From: Oscillospiraceae bacterium
Lineage (GTDB): Bacteria > Bacillota_A > Clostridia > Oscillospirales > WRJC01
Assembly: GCA_009782405.1 (NCBI GenBank)
Contig: WRJC01000017.1
Location: 5,211-69,210, forward strand
Length of the DNA: 64,000 nucleotides
Direction: 5' to 3'
Positions 1 through 9,036 of this stretch are shown here, in pieces. Within the stretch, counting starts at the first letter, position 1. Each line of letters starts with the position of its first letter. The notes beneath the pieces are model-generated. The model was not told where the DNA came from. It did no database searches and saw nothing but the letters and a program-made list of their open reading frames with translations. A program made the position numbers and the translations under genes.

Positions 1-163
1 AAAGCACCGAGATTTCGCCCCAGCAGGAATGCAAAATCAAGCCCCCGAATTCGCCCGGGCCCTGCTGCCACTCGAAAAACAGCGACGTCAGCCTGTCCAA
101 GGCGTTCTGGCTCCATATTTCTTCATATTCCGCGTCTTTGCGCGGATATTTTATTACTTTCAT
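1..163 (-). CDS. Hypothetical protein, N-terminal 54 residues (runs off the window)
   Basis: The frame starts at an ATG (163-161) seven to eight bases after a GGAGG ribosome binding site at 171-175 and stays open to the window edge, so only the N-terminus is visible. The visible part begins MKVIKYPRKDAEYEEIW and is rich in charged and aromatic residues, with no signal peptide or membrane segment. I recognise no family. It lies downstream of, and in the same direction as, the ATPase/nuclease gene at 264-1829, 100 bases away. Its own promoter is not obvious. The good ribosome binding site makes it likely to be a real gene. Confidence 0.6.
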   Translation of the reverse strand, partial: MKVIKYPRKDAEYEEIWSQNALDRLTSLFFEWQQGPGEFGGLILHSCWGEISVL

Positions 164-263
164 GGTTTTTCCTCCGTATTATTCACTTGCCCCACTGCTT
201 CCATCGCTTATCCCTGCATTAGCCGCCATTTAATCACTCGCAAAAATTATCTAAATACCTGCG

Positions 264-1829
264 TCAAACTATGACCTCGAATATGCGCTTCCCGCCGATT
301 TCGACCCATTCGGCTTTGGTTTGTTTGTTTTTCTTGCGGAAGTCAAATGTCAGCAAATATCCCGTTTTGGATTTCTTGATGTCCATATATCCAAGCAGCT
401 GCGCATAAGCTTCTTTGTTGTACTCTTCCCCGCGCCATATTTTCAGCTCGATTATGAACTGCTCGCTTCCGAAATCCACGACCAGATCCATTCTGCGCTG
501 GTCCCTTGTTTCGCTTTCCACATGATAGTATCCTTCGCCGTTTATGAACGGGCGCAGATACGACAAAAACAGCAGCCGCCCGTGGCGCTCCAAAAATTTT
601 GCGTCTTTTTCCGTGAACACTTCGGCATAATGGCCGGCGAATTTGCGAAGGCAAAGCTCCAAGTCCAATTTGCCGTTTCTGACAGCTTCGGAGATGACGC
701 CCTTTATTTTTTTCGTTTCCGTGTTTGTCTGGTCTTTCGAGATGAAATAGTCGTATATGATCGTCTCGAAGATTCTGTTCGAAACTGCCGCGATGCCGTT
801 TTTGCCCTCTATTATCCCATATATGTTCGCAAGGTCTATCACGGGGTTGCCGATTTTGAAAGTGTAGCTTTCGCCTGAAATTAAGATATTGTACAACAGC
901 TGGTGCAGCTCTTTGTTGTTTTCCAGATTTTTGTAGATGTCGTCAAACAATGTGTTCTTTTCGTATATTATGGCATTGACCGCCCTTCGCACTCCCGCCA
1001 GAGTCCAGTCTTTATCGAGTTTTTCGTCGATATGCTGGCATATCCTCGAAACCAAAAACGGATAGCCGTTTGTATGGCTATGGATTTCCCCGGACATTTC
1101 GGCGATTTCCATGCACGTGTTGTGGTCTGCCTCGTAGCTTTTCAGCATGGTGGATATTTCGGCGGGGTTAAACGACATATCGACATCAAAATCCACGGCT
1201 ATGTTCCAGGGCGAGTTGTATATTTTGCCCTCAGCCGGCGCCGGCGCGTATGCCCCCTCGTTTATCATTTTCAGCTTGATGTTCTTTACATCGTAGACCC
1301 CGGAAAGGATCACGCTGTGGAAAGTATGGTCCATGTCGGCCTGGCGATCCAAAAATTTTGTCCTGAGCATGCTTATAAATTGCAAAAATACCTGGTGGTT
1401 GCTCGTCCTGTCCACCTCATCTATCATCAAAACGACTTTTTTTCCTTTGCACATATCGGCAATATGGCGGCTCAACAATTTAAAATCGGTTATATCGCAT
1501 TTGTTCCATTGTTCAATATATTCCTTTGGAGCCGAAGTAAATTGCAGCGCCCTCGCTATCTGTCCCACAAATGTCGGGCAAAAAAGTTCCTGCGAGGCGA
1601 AGCTTTCGTCTCCAAGCCCCTCGAAACTGATTTTCACGCAGATATATTCACCGAAAAGCTCCTTTTGGATCATGTTGAGAGTGGTCGTCTTTCCGTATTG
1701 GCGCGCGCGGTTTATCGTGAAATAGCTTTCTCTGTCGATCAAGCCCTTTATTTTTTCCAATTTTTCCCCGATATCGACCATATAATGCTTTTGGGGCACG
1801 CAGATTCCGGCTGTGTTGAAACTTCGCAT
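264..1829 (-). CDS. AAA-ATPase-like / PD-(D/E)XK nuclease family protein (AAA-ATPase_like + DUF1703 type)
   Basis: 521 residues. The N-terminal half is a P-loop ATPase: the degenerate Walker A RARQYGKTTT lies at about residues 41-50 and the Walker B VVLMIDEVD at about 131-139. The C-terminal part has a PD-(D/E)XK-like core, with an Asp near 448 and the E-L-K triad near 461-463, followed by an Ala-Gln-Leu-Leu-Gly-Tyr stretch. This order is typical of a large family scattered through anaerobic gut bacteria; its role is unproven but it is often listed among mobile or defence-associated genes. The ATG at 1829 is chosen because AAGGGG precedes it by six bases; an in-frame extension to 1877 has no such site. 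A strong promoter lies at 1868-1896. It is divergent from the recA region. Confidence 0.85.
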   Translation of the reverse strand: MRSFNTAGICVPQKHYMVDIGEKLEKIKGLIDRESYFTINRARQYGKTTTLNMIQKELFGEYICVKISFEGLGDESFASQELFCPTFVGQIARALQFTSAPKEYIEQWNKCDITDFKLLSRHIADMCKGKKVVLMIDEVDRTSNHQVFLQFISMLRTKFLDRQADMDHTFHSVILSGVYDVKNIKLKMINEGAYAPAPAEGKIYNSPWNIAVDFDVDMSFNPAEISTMLKSYEADHNTCMEIAEMSGEIHSHTNGYPFLVSRICQHIDEKLDKDWTLAGVRRAVNAIIYEKNTLFDDIYKNLENNKELHQLLYNILISGESYTFKIGNPVIDLANIYGIIEGKNGIAAVSNRIFETIIYDYFISKDQTNTETKKIKGVISEAVRNGKLDLELCLRKFAGHYAEVFTEKDAKFLERHGRLLFLSYLRPFINGEGYYHVESETRDQRRMDLVVDFGSEQFIIELKIWRGEEYNKEAYAQLLGYMDIKKSKTGYLLTFDFRKKNKQTKAEWVEIGGKRIFEVIV

Positions 1830-1867
1830 AAAAATCCCCTTAGTTTTTTTATCGAAACATGCTTCAC

Positions 1868-1896
1868 ATTTTACCACAATTTTTTGTTTTTGTCAA
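1868..1896 (-). promoter_or_regulatory. Sigma-A-type promoter of the ATPase/nuclease gene
   Basis: On the minus strand TTGACA (1896-1891) and TAAAAT (1873-1868) are separated by exactly 17 bases, 39 bases upstream of the ATG at 1829. Confidence 0.7.
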
Positions 1897-1926
1897 TTCT
1901 TTGGAAAACAAATATCGCGGCTGCTG

Positions 1927-1955
1927 TTGACAAATGCCGATAATAGTGGTACAAT
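1927..1955 (+). promoter_or_regulatory. Sigma-A-type promoter far upstream of recA
   Basis: TTGACA (1927-1932) and TACAAT (1950-1955) are 17 bases apart. A transcript would start near 1962, pass an AAGGAGG at 1983-1989 and a short frame at 2003-2071, and could continue into recA. Confidence 0.65.
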
Positions 1956-2002
1956 TGGCGTATACGGAAAAAAATATGCGCAAAGGAGGTTATACAAGAT
2001 TT

Positions 2003-2071
2003 ATGAAAAAGAAACCAGATGACCGGGGACTTTTGCATATTGCGAAAATAAACTTGACAGAGACCATTTGA
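2003..2071 (+). CDS. Possible 22-residue leader peptide upstream of recA
   Basis: A short frame (MKKKPDDRGLLHIAKINLTE then two more residues) follows a perfect promoter at 1927-1955 and a strong AAGGAGG. The spacing from the ribosome binding site to the ATG is about 13 bases, longer than usual, so translation is uncertain. It lies about 190 bases before recA. It matches nothing I recognise; it may instead be an untranslated leader that happens to carry a ribosome-binding-like sequence. Confidence 0.25.
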   Translation: MKKKPDDRGLLHIAKINLTETI

Positions 2072-2093
2072 TTTCGCAGCAATTTGTTTTTTG

Positions 2094-2123
2094 TTGCTTT
2101 TTGTTTCGGGATTGCGATATAAT
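2094..2123 (+). promoter_or_regulatory. Possible recA promoter P1
   Basis: TATAAT at 2118-2123 is preceded 18 bases earlier by TTGCTT (2094-2099), a weak -35. An 18-base segment around this -10 (2112-2129) resembles the segment around the second -10 (2186-2203) at 15 of 18 positions. Confidence 0.4.
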
Positions 2124-2160
2124 ATCCATGATTTAAAACTTTACAAAGCGTTCGTTTTTA

Positions 2161-2182
2161 ATATGACACGCTGTTGTCATAT
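2161..2182. promoter_or_regulatory. Inverted repeat over the recA promoter, candidate repressor operator
   Basis: ATATGACA and TGTCATAT form perfect 8-bp arms around a 6-bp spacer, placed just upstream of the recA -10 at 2192. The same GACA-N6-TGTC core occurs at 18035-18054 and 41658-41677, both just downstream of strong promoters. The Gram-positive LexA box (GAAC-N4-GTTC) is not seen here, so this may be the local SOS operator; that role is inference. Confidence 0.5.
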
Positions 2183-2188
2183 GCCTTG

Positions 2189-2197
2189 TGATATAAT
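2189..2197 (+). promoter_or_regulatory. Probable recA promoter P2 (extended -10)
   Basis: TGATATAAT is a perfect extended -10 (TG-N-TATAAT). There is no good -35 at 17 bases (CGCTGT), which fits an extended -10 promoter. Transcription would start near 2204, 60 bases before recA. The palindrome at 2161-2182 occupies its -35 region. Confidence 0.55.
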
Positions 2198-2262
2198 GTA
2201 CATATAGAAAAAACACAAAATTTTTACCAAAATATTAAAGATGAAAAAGGGGAATTTGAAAG

Positions 2263-3393
2263 ATGGCAAAATCAAATTTGGGGCAGATAAAAAAAGACCT
2301 GCCGGAAAATGAAGAACAAAAAAAATCGGCGCTCAAGGACGCGATGGCCGACATCCAGAAAAGTTTCGGCGCGGGCTCGATCATGAAACTCGGGGAGCAC
2401 GCCCGGATGAACGTGAGCGCGATACCCACGGGCTCGCTGACCTTGGATCTCGCGCTGGGCATCGGCGGGCTTCCAAAGGGCAGGATCGTCGAGATCTACG
2501 GCCCGGAGGCCTCGGGCAAAACCACGCTCGCGCTATCGACGGTGGCGCAGTGCCAGAATATGGGCGGGGTGGCGGCGTTCATAGACGCGGAGCACGCCCT
2601 CGATCCCGTATACGCCAAAAAACTCGGGGTGGACACCGACAACCTCCTCATTTCCCAGCCCGACTACGGCGAACAGGCGCTTGAGATAACGGACAAGCTC
2701 ATCCGCTCGGGCGCAATCGACATAATCGTGATCGACTCCGTGGCCGCGCTCGTGCCCAGGGAGGAAATCGACGGGAACATGGGAGACAAGAACATGGCGC
2801 TGCAGGCGAGGCTGATGTCGCAGGCGCTCCGCAAACTCTCGGGGAGTATATCGAGGACCTCGTGCCTTGTGATATTCATAAACCAGCTCCGCTCCTCGAT
2901 GGCGATGTACGGCGCGCCCGAGACCACCACGGGGGGCAAGGCGCTCAAATTCTACGCCTCGGTGCGAATAGACATAAGAAAAACCGAGACGATAACCGAG
3001 GCAAAAGAAGCGGTGGCCAACAAAGTCAAGTGCAAAATCGCCAAAAACAAAGTGGCCCCGCCGTTCAAAGTGGCCGAATTCGTGCTCACTTTCGGCGAGG
3101 GGATAGACCACGCGGGCGAGATATTGGAGCTTGCGACCACGATGGACATAATCAAAAAGAGCGGCTCGTGGTTCTCGTACAACGGCGAGAGGATAGGCCA
3201 GGGCAAAGAAGCGGTGGCCAAATATTTCAAGGAAAACAAAGACTTGGCCGAGGAAATAGAGAAACTGGTCAGGGCAAACGCCGAAAAAGTGACGCTCGCC
3301 GAAGAAGAAGTCAAAGATTCGGACGGCGACGACGATGAAGTCGATCCGGACGACGTCCCGCTCGACATCGTGGTGGAAGATTTCGAGGAATAG
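2263..3393 (+). CDS. recA: Recombinase A
   Basis: 376 residues, slightly longer than usual because of an extended N-terminus and a strongly acidic C-terminal tail (about residues 350-376). RecA forms filaments on single-stranded DNA, drives homologous strand exchange and stimulates LexA-type self-cleavage. The Walker A GPEASGKT lies near residues 80-87, and the [11 protein letters not shown] and [12 protein letters not shown] stretches are diagnostic of the family. The start is set by an AAGGGG nine to ten bases before the ATG. It is followed 18 bases later by recX and then rimO, the usual recA-recX order. Two -10 elements and a palindrome upstream suggest regulated expression. There is no sign of intein or frame damage. 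Confidence 0.98.
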   Translation: MAKSNLGQIKKDLPENEEQKKSALKDAMADIQKSFGAGSIMKLGEHARMNVSAIPTGSLTLDLALGIGGLPKGRIVEIYGPEASGKTTLALSTVAQCQNMGGVAAFIDAEHALDPVYAKKLGVDTDNLLISQPDYGEQALEITDKLIRSGAIDIIVIDSVAALVPREEIDGNMGDKNMALQARLMSQALRKLSGSISRTSCLVIFINQLRSSMAMYGAPETTTGGKALKFYASVRIDIRKTETITEAKEAVANKVKCKIAKNKVAPPFKVAEFVLTFGEGIDHAGEILELATTMDIIKKSGSWFSYNGERIGQGKEAVAKYFKENKDLAEEIEKLVRANAEKVTLAEEEVKDSDGDDDEVDPDDVPLDIVVEDFEE

Positions 3394-3411
3394 GATTCAA
3401 AAAACGGTATT

Positions 3412-4185
3412 ATGATGGAAATAAATACAGTCGAAATATTTCTTTCGGACAACTACGTCAGAATAGAGCTGTCCGACGGGAAAAAATACAGGATTTTGCT
3501 GAAAGATTACGAAAACCTGCCTTTTGAATGCAACCCGGAAAGCCGCCTCGAAAACATAAAAATCGATACGGAAAAAATAGGTTTGAGCGAGACCAACGGA
3601 TATTTTGACGGCGACTGCGCGGCTTTCCTCGGTTTTCTCTCGAAAAAACACGCAATATACAAATCGGCCATAGCCAAGGTGGCCCTAACCGACATCCCCA
3701 AAAAACAGCTTTTCCAAAAGCTGTTTTTCGCCGTGCGCAAAAACGGCGGCATCGACACCGAAACGGCAAAAACGCTGTGCGCGCTCGTGTGCGCCGAATT
3801 CGAGGCGCACGGCTATATCGACGACCGCAGATACGCTGCGGAAAAGGCGAAATATTTAAAAGAATACAAAAAATACGGAAAAGGAAAAATAAAGGAGCAG
3901 CTGTACCAAAAGGGCATACCGGGGGATATAATAAACGAAACTTTGGAGGACGAGTATTTTTCGGACGAAGAGGAAGAGCTTTCAAACATGCGGGAACTCC
4001 TCGAAAAAAAATACGGCAAGCAATTGGACAAGATGGACAAATCCGACAAAAACGCGGCGCAGAAGGCGATAAGCATGCTTGTGCGCAACGGATACAGGTA
4101 TCAGGCGGCAAAAAACGAAATCGCGAAACTTTTGGAAGAAACAGACATAGATTATATGGAAGACGAGGATTATGCGGATGAATAG
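3412..4185 (+). CDS. recX: Regulatory protein RecX
   Basis: 257 residues. RecX binds RecA filaments and inhibits their activity. The sequence has an unusual N-terminal beta-rich extension (about residues 1-75, including VEIFLSDNYVRIELSDGKKY), as seen in longer Firmicutes RecX proteins, then the three-helix RecX repeats: a GYIDDRRYAAEKAKY helix pair, the YGKGKIKEQLYQKGI segment near residue 160 and a final NGYRYQAAKNEIAKLLEE motif. Two adjacent ATG codons (3412 and 3415) are possible starts; neither has a strong ribosome binding site, so translation may depend on recA. The 3' end overlaps the likely start of rimO by eight bases, which points to translational coupling. Confidence 0.93.
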   Translation: MMEINTVEIFLSDNYVRIELSDGKKYRILLKDYENLPFECNPESRLENIKIDTEKIGLSETNGYFDGDCAAFLGFLSKKHAIYKSAIAKVALTDIPKKQLFQKLFFAVRKNGGIDTETAKTLCALVCAEFEAHGYIDDRRYAAEKAKYLKEYKKYGKGKIKEQLYQKGIPGDIINETLEDEYFSDEEEELSNMRELLEKKYGKQLDKMDKSDKNAAQKAISMLVRNGYRYQAAKNEIAKLLEETDIDYMEDEDYADE

Positions 4186-5515
4186 CAGCTTCAAAGTCGG
4201 TTTTATCTCTCTCGGCTGCCCGAAAAACCAAATAGACACGGAGATAATGCTGAAGATTTTGGCCGATGGCGGTTATGAGATCGTCGCCGAGGACATAGCA
4301 GCCGACGTCGTGATCATCAACACGTGCGCTTTCATCGAAAGCGCGAAAAAAGAGGCGATAGACAACATACTCGACGTGGCCTGGCTCAAAACAAACGGCA
4401 GCAGGCGTTTAAAAGGGATAATCGTCTGCGGCTGCCTCGCCCAGAGGTACAAAGAGGAAATTTTGAAGGAACTGCCGGAAGTCGACGCGCTCGTGGGGGT
4501 TTTTTCCATCCACGACATTTTGGCCGCAGTCAGGCACATAGAGTCCGGGCTCCCCGGCCGATATGTTTCTATCAAACCCTCCGAAGGCTTTGTTTTGGGC
4601 GGGGACAGGGTTTTGACCACCCCGGAATACATGGGGTACATAAAAATCGCGGAGGGCTGCGACAACTGTTGCTCGTATTGCGCGATCCCGTCGATTAGGG
4701 GCGGCTTTGCGCCGAGAGCCGAAGGGGAGATAGTAAAGGAAGCGGAGGAACTCGCGCAAATCGGAGTGGCGGAACTTTGCGTGGTGGCCCAGGATACGAC
4801 AAGATACGAAAACCTGCCGGCGCTTTTGGAGAAACTCTGCGGCATCGGCGGGATAGAATGGATAAGGCTTTTGTACTGTTACCCCGACAAGATAACCGAC
4901 GAATTGATAGAAACGATGAAAAGCCGGAAAAAAATAGCAAAATACATCGATATGCCCATACAGCATATATGCGATCCCGTGCTGGAGGCGATGAACCGGA
5001 AAGGGGGGAGCGCCGCCATCAAGTCGGCGATCAGGCGCCTGCGCGAAAACATCCCCGGGATAACGATAAGGACCACGGTGATAGTCGGATTTCCGGGGGA
5101 GACAAAAGAAATGTTCGGCGAGCTGTGCGAATTTTTGAAGGAAGCAAAATTCGAGCGTTTGGGAGCGTTCGCCTATTCGGCCGAAGAAGGGACTTTGGCC
5201 GCGGGTTTTGCGGGCCAAGTGGGCGAAAAAGAAAAAGAGCGCCGCCAAAAAGCCGTCATGTCGCTTCAAAAAAAAATAAACCGGGACTTAAACCAAAAAA
5301 AGCTCGGACAGACCATTAAAGTGCTGTGCGAAGGATTCGACAAGGCGAGCGGGGTGTATTACGGCAGGAGCGAGGCGGATGCGCCGGAAATCGACGGCAA
5401 GATATATTTCGCCCCGGATCCGGGCGCGAAAAAGAAAATAAAGGAAGGCGATTTCGCCGAGGTGAAAATCGAGAGAGTGCTCGATTACGATTTGTATGGG
5501 AAGTGCGGTATGTAA
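4178..5515 (+). CDS. rimO: Ribosomal protein uS12 methylthiotransferase RimO
   Basis: 445 residues. RimO is a radical-SAM enzyme with two iron-sulfur clusters that adds a methylthio group to an aspartate of ribosomal protein S12. The three N-terminal cluster cysteines are Cys14 (GCPKNQ), Cys50 (NTCAF) and Cys86 (CLAQRY); the radical-SAM triad CxxxCxxC is Cys161, Cys165 and Cys168. A TRAM domain ends the protein. The GCPKNQID stretch and overall length favour RimO over MiaB. The second ATG (4178) is preferred to 4172 because the GAGG lies nine bases before it. It overlaps recX and is followed after three bases by a MATE gene, making a recA-recX-rimO-MATE transcription unit. Confidence 0.95.
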   Translation: MNSSFKVGFISLGCPKNQIDTEIMLKILADGGYEIVAEDIAADVVIINTCAFIESAKKEAIDNILDVAWLKTNGSRRLKGIIVCGCLAQRYKEEILKELPEVDALVGVFSIHDILAAVRHIESGLPGRYVSIKPSEGFVLGGDRVLTTPEYMGYIKIAEGCDNCCSYCAIPSIRGGFAPRAEGEIVKEAEELAQIGVAELCVVAQDTTRYENLPALLEKLCGIGGIEWIRLLYCYPDKITDELIETMKSRKKIAKYIDMPIQHICDPVLEAMNRKGGSAAIKSAIRRLRENIPGITIRTTVIVGFPGETKEMFGELCEFLKEAKFERLGAFAYSAEEGTLAAGFAGQVGEKEKERRQKAVMSLQKKINRDLNQKKLGQTIKVLCEGFDKASGVYYGRSEADAPEIDGKIYFAPDPGAKKKIKEGDFAEVKIERVLDYDLYGKCGM

Positions 5516-5518
5516 TTC

Positions 5519-6901
5519 ATGGTAAAAGAAAAAAGTTTTTACAAAATGCTGCTCGTTTTGGGCTTGCCCGTGGCCTTTCAGAGCTTGATCTCGCTGAGCG
5601 TGGTTTTTTTGGACAATGTGATGGTGGGCAATATCCCGAACAACACCGAAGTGATGTTCGCAGGGGTCACGCAGGCCAACGCCATAACCACGTTGTTCGC
5701 TTTTTTCATAAGGGGGCTCTCCGGCGGCTCGTCGCTGATGATCTCCCAGTATTGGGGCAAAAAGGATTTGGGCAAAATCAAGACGATTTTTTCCATAATA
5801 TTCACGATAGGGCTTTCGCTTGCAACGATTGCGACCGTTCTCATTTTCCTTTTCCCCAAGGGGGCGATGTCGATAGTGACAAACAACAGCGAAGTCATAG
5901 ACGCAGGGGCCCAGTACATAAAAATCGTCTGCTTTTCATATATGTTCTACATTCTGACCGAAACGTTCGTGACTATGCTGCGCTGCGTCGAGATAGTCAG
6001 GATTTCGCTGTACTTGTCGATCATTTCATTTTTTGTCAACCTGATCGGAAATTATCTTTTGATTTTCGGAAATGAGAGCCTGCATATACCCGCCCTTGGG
6101 GTGCGGGGCGCCGCCTTTGCCACGATATTTGCGAGGTTCGTCGAATTTTCTGTCGTGATGGCGTTCACTTTCAAAATCCAGAAACGCATTTCGATAAAGA
6201 TAAAAGATTTGTTTTCCCACGACCGGCTCATGTGGAAAGATTACGCGAAATACGGGCTGCCAATCATGGTGGGAGACACCCAATGGGGGTTCGTGGGGCT
6301 TTTCAAGGCCATAATAATAGGCAGGCTCGGAAGCGACATGATGTCGGCGAACGGGATAGCCGAGGTGATCATGTCGCTTGCGGGCATATTCACGATGGGT
6401 CTGGGCAGCGCGGCCTGCGTTATCATCGGAAAGACAGTAGGGGCCAAACAATACGAAAAAACGCGGCAGTACTCGAATACGCTCCAAATACTGTTCGCAT
6501 CTTTCGGGATAGTCATGTGCGCGGCACTGTTTTTCGCGAAAACGCCGCTTTTGGCCCTATATGAAATCGTGAACAAGGGAAAGGGCGGATTTGGCGCGGA
6601 GACGATGGAACTGGCCAAGACCTTTATTTCCATCGGGGCGTTCACGCTGTTGGGCACTTTTTACCACGCGACTTGCTTCACCGGCATAAACAGGGGGGCA
6701 GGCGATGGAAAATTCGTTTTCAAAGTTGACATGGTATGCGGCTGGCTGATCGTCTTGCCGCTCACTTTCCTGAATGCGATCATAATCGGGTCGCCTCTTC
6801 CCATTGTGTTCCTGTGCGCGAAAATCGATCAGTGCTTCAAGTGGATCATCGCGTTTTTCCGGCTGCGCGGGGACAAATGGATCAGAAACATCACGAGGTG
6901 A
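5519..6901 (+). CDS. MATE family efflux transporter
   Basis: 460 residues with about twelve membrane segments in two homologous halves, the pattern of MATE (multidrug and toxin extrusion) exporters driven by a sodium or proton gradient. The N-terminus (FYKMLLVLGLPVAFQSLISL) and the later GLPIMVGDTQWGFVGLFKAIIIG repeat the same motif at the start of each half, which is diagnostic. The substrate cannot be told. It begins three bases after rimO, with no clear ribosome binding site of its own, and ends three bases before the convergent TPM gene, so the two transcripts probably overlap at their ends. No terminator hairpin is seen in between. Confidence 0.92.
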   Translation: MVKEKSFYKMLLVLGLPVAFQSLISLSVVFLDNVMVGNIPNNTEVMFAGVTQANAITTLFAFFIRGLSGGSSLMISQYWGKKDLGKIKTIFSIIFTIGLSLATIATVLIFLFPKGAMSIVTNNSEVIDAGAQYIKIVCFSYMFYILTETFVTMLRCVEIVRISLYLSIISFFVNLIGNYLLIFGNESLHIPALGVRGAAFATIFARFVEFSVVMAFTFKIQKRISIKIKDLFSHDRLMWKDYAKYGLPIMVGDTQWGFVGLFKAIIIGRLGSDMMSANGIAEVIMSLAGIFTMGLGSAACVIIGKTVGAKQYEKTRQYSNTLQILFASFGIVMCAALFFAKTPLLALYEIVNKGKGGFGAETMELAKTFISIGAFTLLGTFYHATCFTGINRGAGDGKFVFKVDMVCGWLIVLPLTFLNAIIIGSPLPIVFLCAKIDQCFKWIIAFFRLRGDKWIRNITR

Positions 6902-6904
6902 AAT

Positions 6905-7711
6905 TCAATTGAACCACAGCGGTTTTTTGTATACGCGCGAGGCGCCGGGCTTCTTTTTGCCGCCCAAGATGCCCAGCGCCAAAAACAATATCACAAACAA
7001 AGCCGCCGTGCCGACTGCGACTTGGACGATCCCCGCTATGTTCGATTTTGATTCCGGTTCGACGGGAACGGAAACAACGTTGGATTCGTGCCCGTGGCTG
7101 TCTACTTTGTGATGGTCGTCGAAAAGATCCGCGAGATTGTCATATGCCGCCAAAAATGCGCCGTTGGAGTCAAAGCTTTCTTCTCCGGAACCGGCAAAGC
7201 ACGATCCCAAAATTTCTTTGATTTGGCCGTCTGAAATGTAGTCCACGTTTCTGCCCTTGTGGTAAGCGTAGGGCTGGCTTCCCCCGCCGAATAAATCCTC
7301 AAAGAAATGGCCGATGTTTTCCCCGATTCCGCCGGAGGATTTTTCGACACAGACAACAAACAGCAATCCTTCGTCTCCCATTTCATGGCTTTCAAACAGT
7401 TTTCCGGCCATTTTTTCCAAGTCTTTTTTGCCGCTCTTGTCTTTTTCCGTAAAAACCGCAATTTTGGCTTTCCCTCCGGTGAGTTCCGACAGGGCGGCGC
7501 CGCGCCCATTCATCTTTTGGATTGTTCCGTCGCTCAAAATATTTGCATCGTCGTAAACCCCCGGCGACATGCCGGGTTTTTGCGGTTTTTCGAATACGCG
7601 CACAGAAAGCAGAAAGGCGGCCACAATCATCAAAACCGAAATCACTTTCGCCGTTTGCAGTTTTGTTTTGTTCAATCTCAAATATTTTTCTTTTATGTTT
7701 TCTTCGTTCAT
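6905..7711 (-). CDS. TPM-domain membrane protein
   Basis: 268 residues. A membrane anchor near residues 21-40 is followed by a TPM-like domain (about 45-190) with the conserved opening GVYDDANILSDGTIQKMN and a central GDEGLLFVVCVE strand. A second membrane segment lies near residues 225-250 with a short basic tail. TPM domains occur in membrane proteins with phosphatase or photosystem-repair-like roles; function here is unknown. The gly-gly-gly run usually ending such proteins is only partly present (LFGGGSQ). It lies 75 bases downstream of telA in the same direction and is probably the third gene of an xpaC-telA-TPM group with a role in envelope stress. The start has a GGCGG about eight bases upstream. 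Confidence 0.75.
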   Translation of the reverse strand: MNEENIKEKYLRLNKTKLQTAKVISVLMIVAAFLLSVRVFEKPQKPGMSPGVYDDANILSDGTIQKMNGRGAALSELTGGKAKIAVFTEKDKSGKKDLEKMAGKLFESHEMGDEGLLFVVCVEKSSGGIGENIGHFFEDLFGGGSQPYAYHKGRNVDYISDGQIKEILGSCFAGSGEESFDSNGAFLAAYDNLADLFDDHHKVDSHGHESNVVSVPVEPESKSNIAGIVQVAVGTAALFVILFLALGILGGKKKPGASRVYKKPLWFN

Positions 7712-7786
7712 CGCGATGCCGCCTTTCGTTGATAATTGTGATAATTTGTAACTGGCTTTTGGTATTTTCCCGTTATGCGTTGCGCG

Positions 7787-8956
7787 TCAATTCCTGAGGT
7801 TTAACAGTTTTGTTTTGAGTTCGCCCTCGATCTGTTTGAGTTCGCCTTCCGCCTGTTCCCTTTTGCTCCTGCCGTCCTCCTGTATCCTGATCACTTCGTC
7901 GAAAGTCGAGATGAGCGTTTGGTTGGTGTATTTCAGCGTCTCTATGTCTATTACGCCCCTCTCCGATTCTTTCGCTATGTCGATGGTGCCCATTTTCAGC
8001 ATTTCGGCGTTTTTTTTCAGCATCTGGTTAGTCAGGTCCGTGACTTCCTTTTGGGCCTTCATCGCATTCTGCGAATTCGATATGCCCAAGGCCATCACTA
8101 TCTGGCTTTTCCACAGCGGGATTGTGTTCACGATCGAAGACTGGATTTTTTCGACGAGCATGGTGTCGTTGTTCTGTATCATCCTTATCTGAGGGGCCAT
8201 CTGGAGCGAGACATTGCGCGTCAGCTTCAAATCGTAGAGTTTTTTCTCGAATCTGTCGCACATGGAAGTCAAATCGTGCGCTTGTTGGGCGTCGATCGGG
8301 TCCCCCGAGGCTTTCGCTTTCTCCTGCATGGCTTTTAGTTCGGTTTCCCTTGTTTCGGCCAATTTTTTGTCCCCTGCGGCGATGTACAGCGTGAGTTCCT
8401 TGAAATATCCTTTGTTCATTTCATACATTTTGTCGAGCACCATGACGTCTTTCAAAAGTTTTTGCTGGTGGCCCTTGAGCGAAACCGAAATCGCATCCAC
8501 ATTTTTTTCGACAGAGGTATAGGAACTCTTGATTCTGTCGATCGATTGTTTCCCTTTGGAAAAAAGGCCCATGAACCCGCCTTTTTTTTCGTCTGTGGAA
8601 TCGGAGTTGAAGTTTTTGAGTTCCACCACCAAGTTTGTGAGCATCGCCCCCACTTCCCCGGTGTCTTTGGTGCGCACGCTCTGCAGCGCCGAATCCGAAA
8701 AGTTCGCGATATTTTTTTGGGCTGAGGCGCCGTACAGCAAAATCACATTGTTGTTATTCAAGTCTATCTGCTTTGAAAACTCCTCGACCATTTTCTTTTC
8801 TTCTTCGGAAAGTTTTTCGAGTTCCTCGGTTTTTATGACAGGATCCTTTTTTTCCAGCACCACGATTTCAGCGGGCTTTCCCTCCGATTCCTTCCCGTCC
8901 AGTTCGTCGAGGCTTGTGGTGAGGGTGAGCTGCGGGATTTTTATTTCTTCATCCAT
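7787..8956 (-). CDS. telA: Toxic anion resistance protein, TelA family
   Basis: 389 residues, soluble, almost entirely helical. It matches the TelA/YaaN family: IILLYGASAQKNIANFSDS near residues 65-85, the DTGEVGAMLTNLVVELKNF segment, and the C-terminal TNQTLISTFDEVIRIQEDG. TelA-type genes were named for tellurite resistance, but their biochemical function is not known; they usually pair with xpaC, as here. The start follows a GGAG by eight bases. It has its own promoter at 9008-9036, inside the 3' end of xpaC, so it can be expressed separately from xpaC. Confidence 0.92.
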   Translation of the reverse strand: MDEEIKIPQLTLTTSLDELDGKESEGKPAEIVVLEKKDPVIKTEELEKLSEEEKKMVEEFSKQIDLNNNNVILLYGASAQKNIANFSDSALQSVRTKDTGEVGAMLTNLVVELKNFNSDSTDEKKGGFMGLFSKGKQSIDRIKSSYTSVEKNVDAISVSLKGHQQKLLKDVMVLDKMYEMNKGYFKELTLYIAAGDKKLAETRETELKAMQEKAKASGDPIDAQQAHDLTSMCDRFEKKLYDLKLTRNVSLQMAPQIRMIQNNDTMLVEKIQSSIVNTIPLWKSQIVMALGISNSQNAMKAQKEVTDLTNQMLKKNAEMLKMGTIDIAKESERGVIDIETLKYTNQTLISTFDEVIRIQEDGRSKREQAEGELKQIEGELKTKLLNLRN

Positions 8957-9007
8957 TCGAAAATCTCCTTACACATAATTAATAATTCATAGTTTTCCTG
9001 ATTATTA

Positions 9008-9036
9008 ATTATAGCGCATAATTTCCCGCTTGTCAA
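9008..9036 (-). promoter_or_regulatory. Sigma-A-type promoter of telA
   Basis: On the minus strand TTGACA (9036-9031) and TATAAT (9013-9008) are 17 bases apart, a perfect consensus. The -35 overlaps the stop region of xpaC. Confidence 0.8.

Noticed and set aside
2174..2197. TTGTCA (2174-2179) as the -35 for the recA -10 at 2192
   Set aside because: The spacer would be only 12 bases; an extended -10 explains the promoter better.
2100..2262. A standard Gram-positive LexA box at recA
   Set aside because: No GAAC-N4-GTTC motif is present; only the GACA-N6-TGTC palindrome was found.
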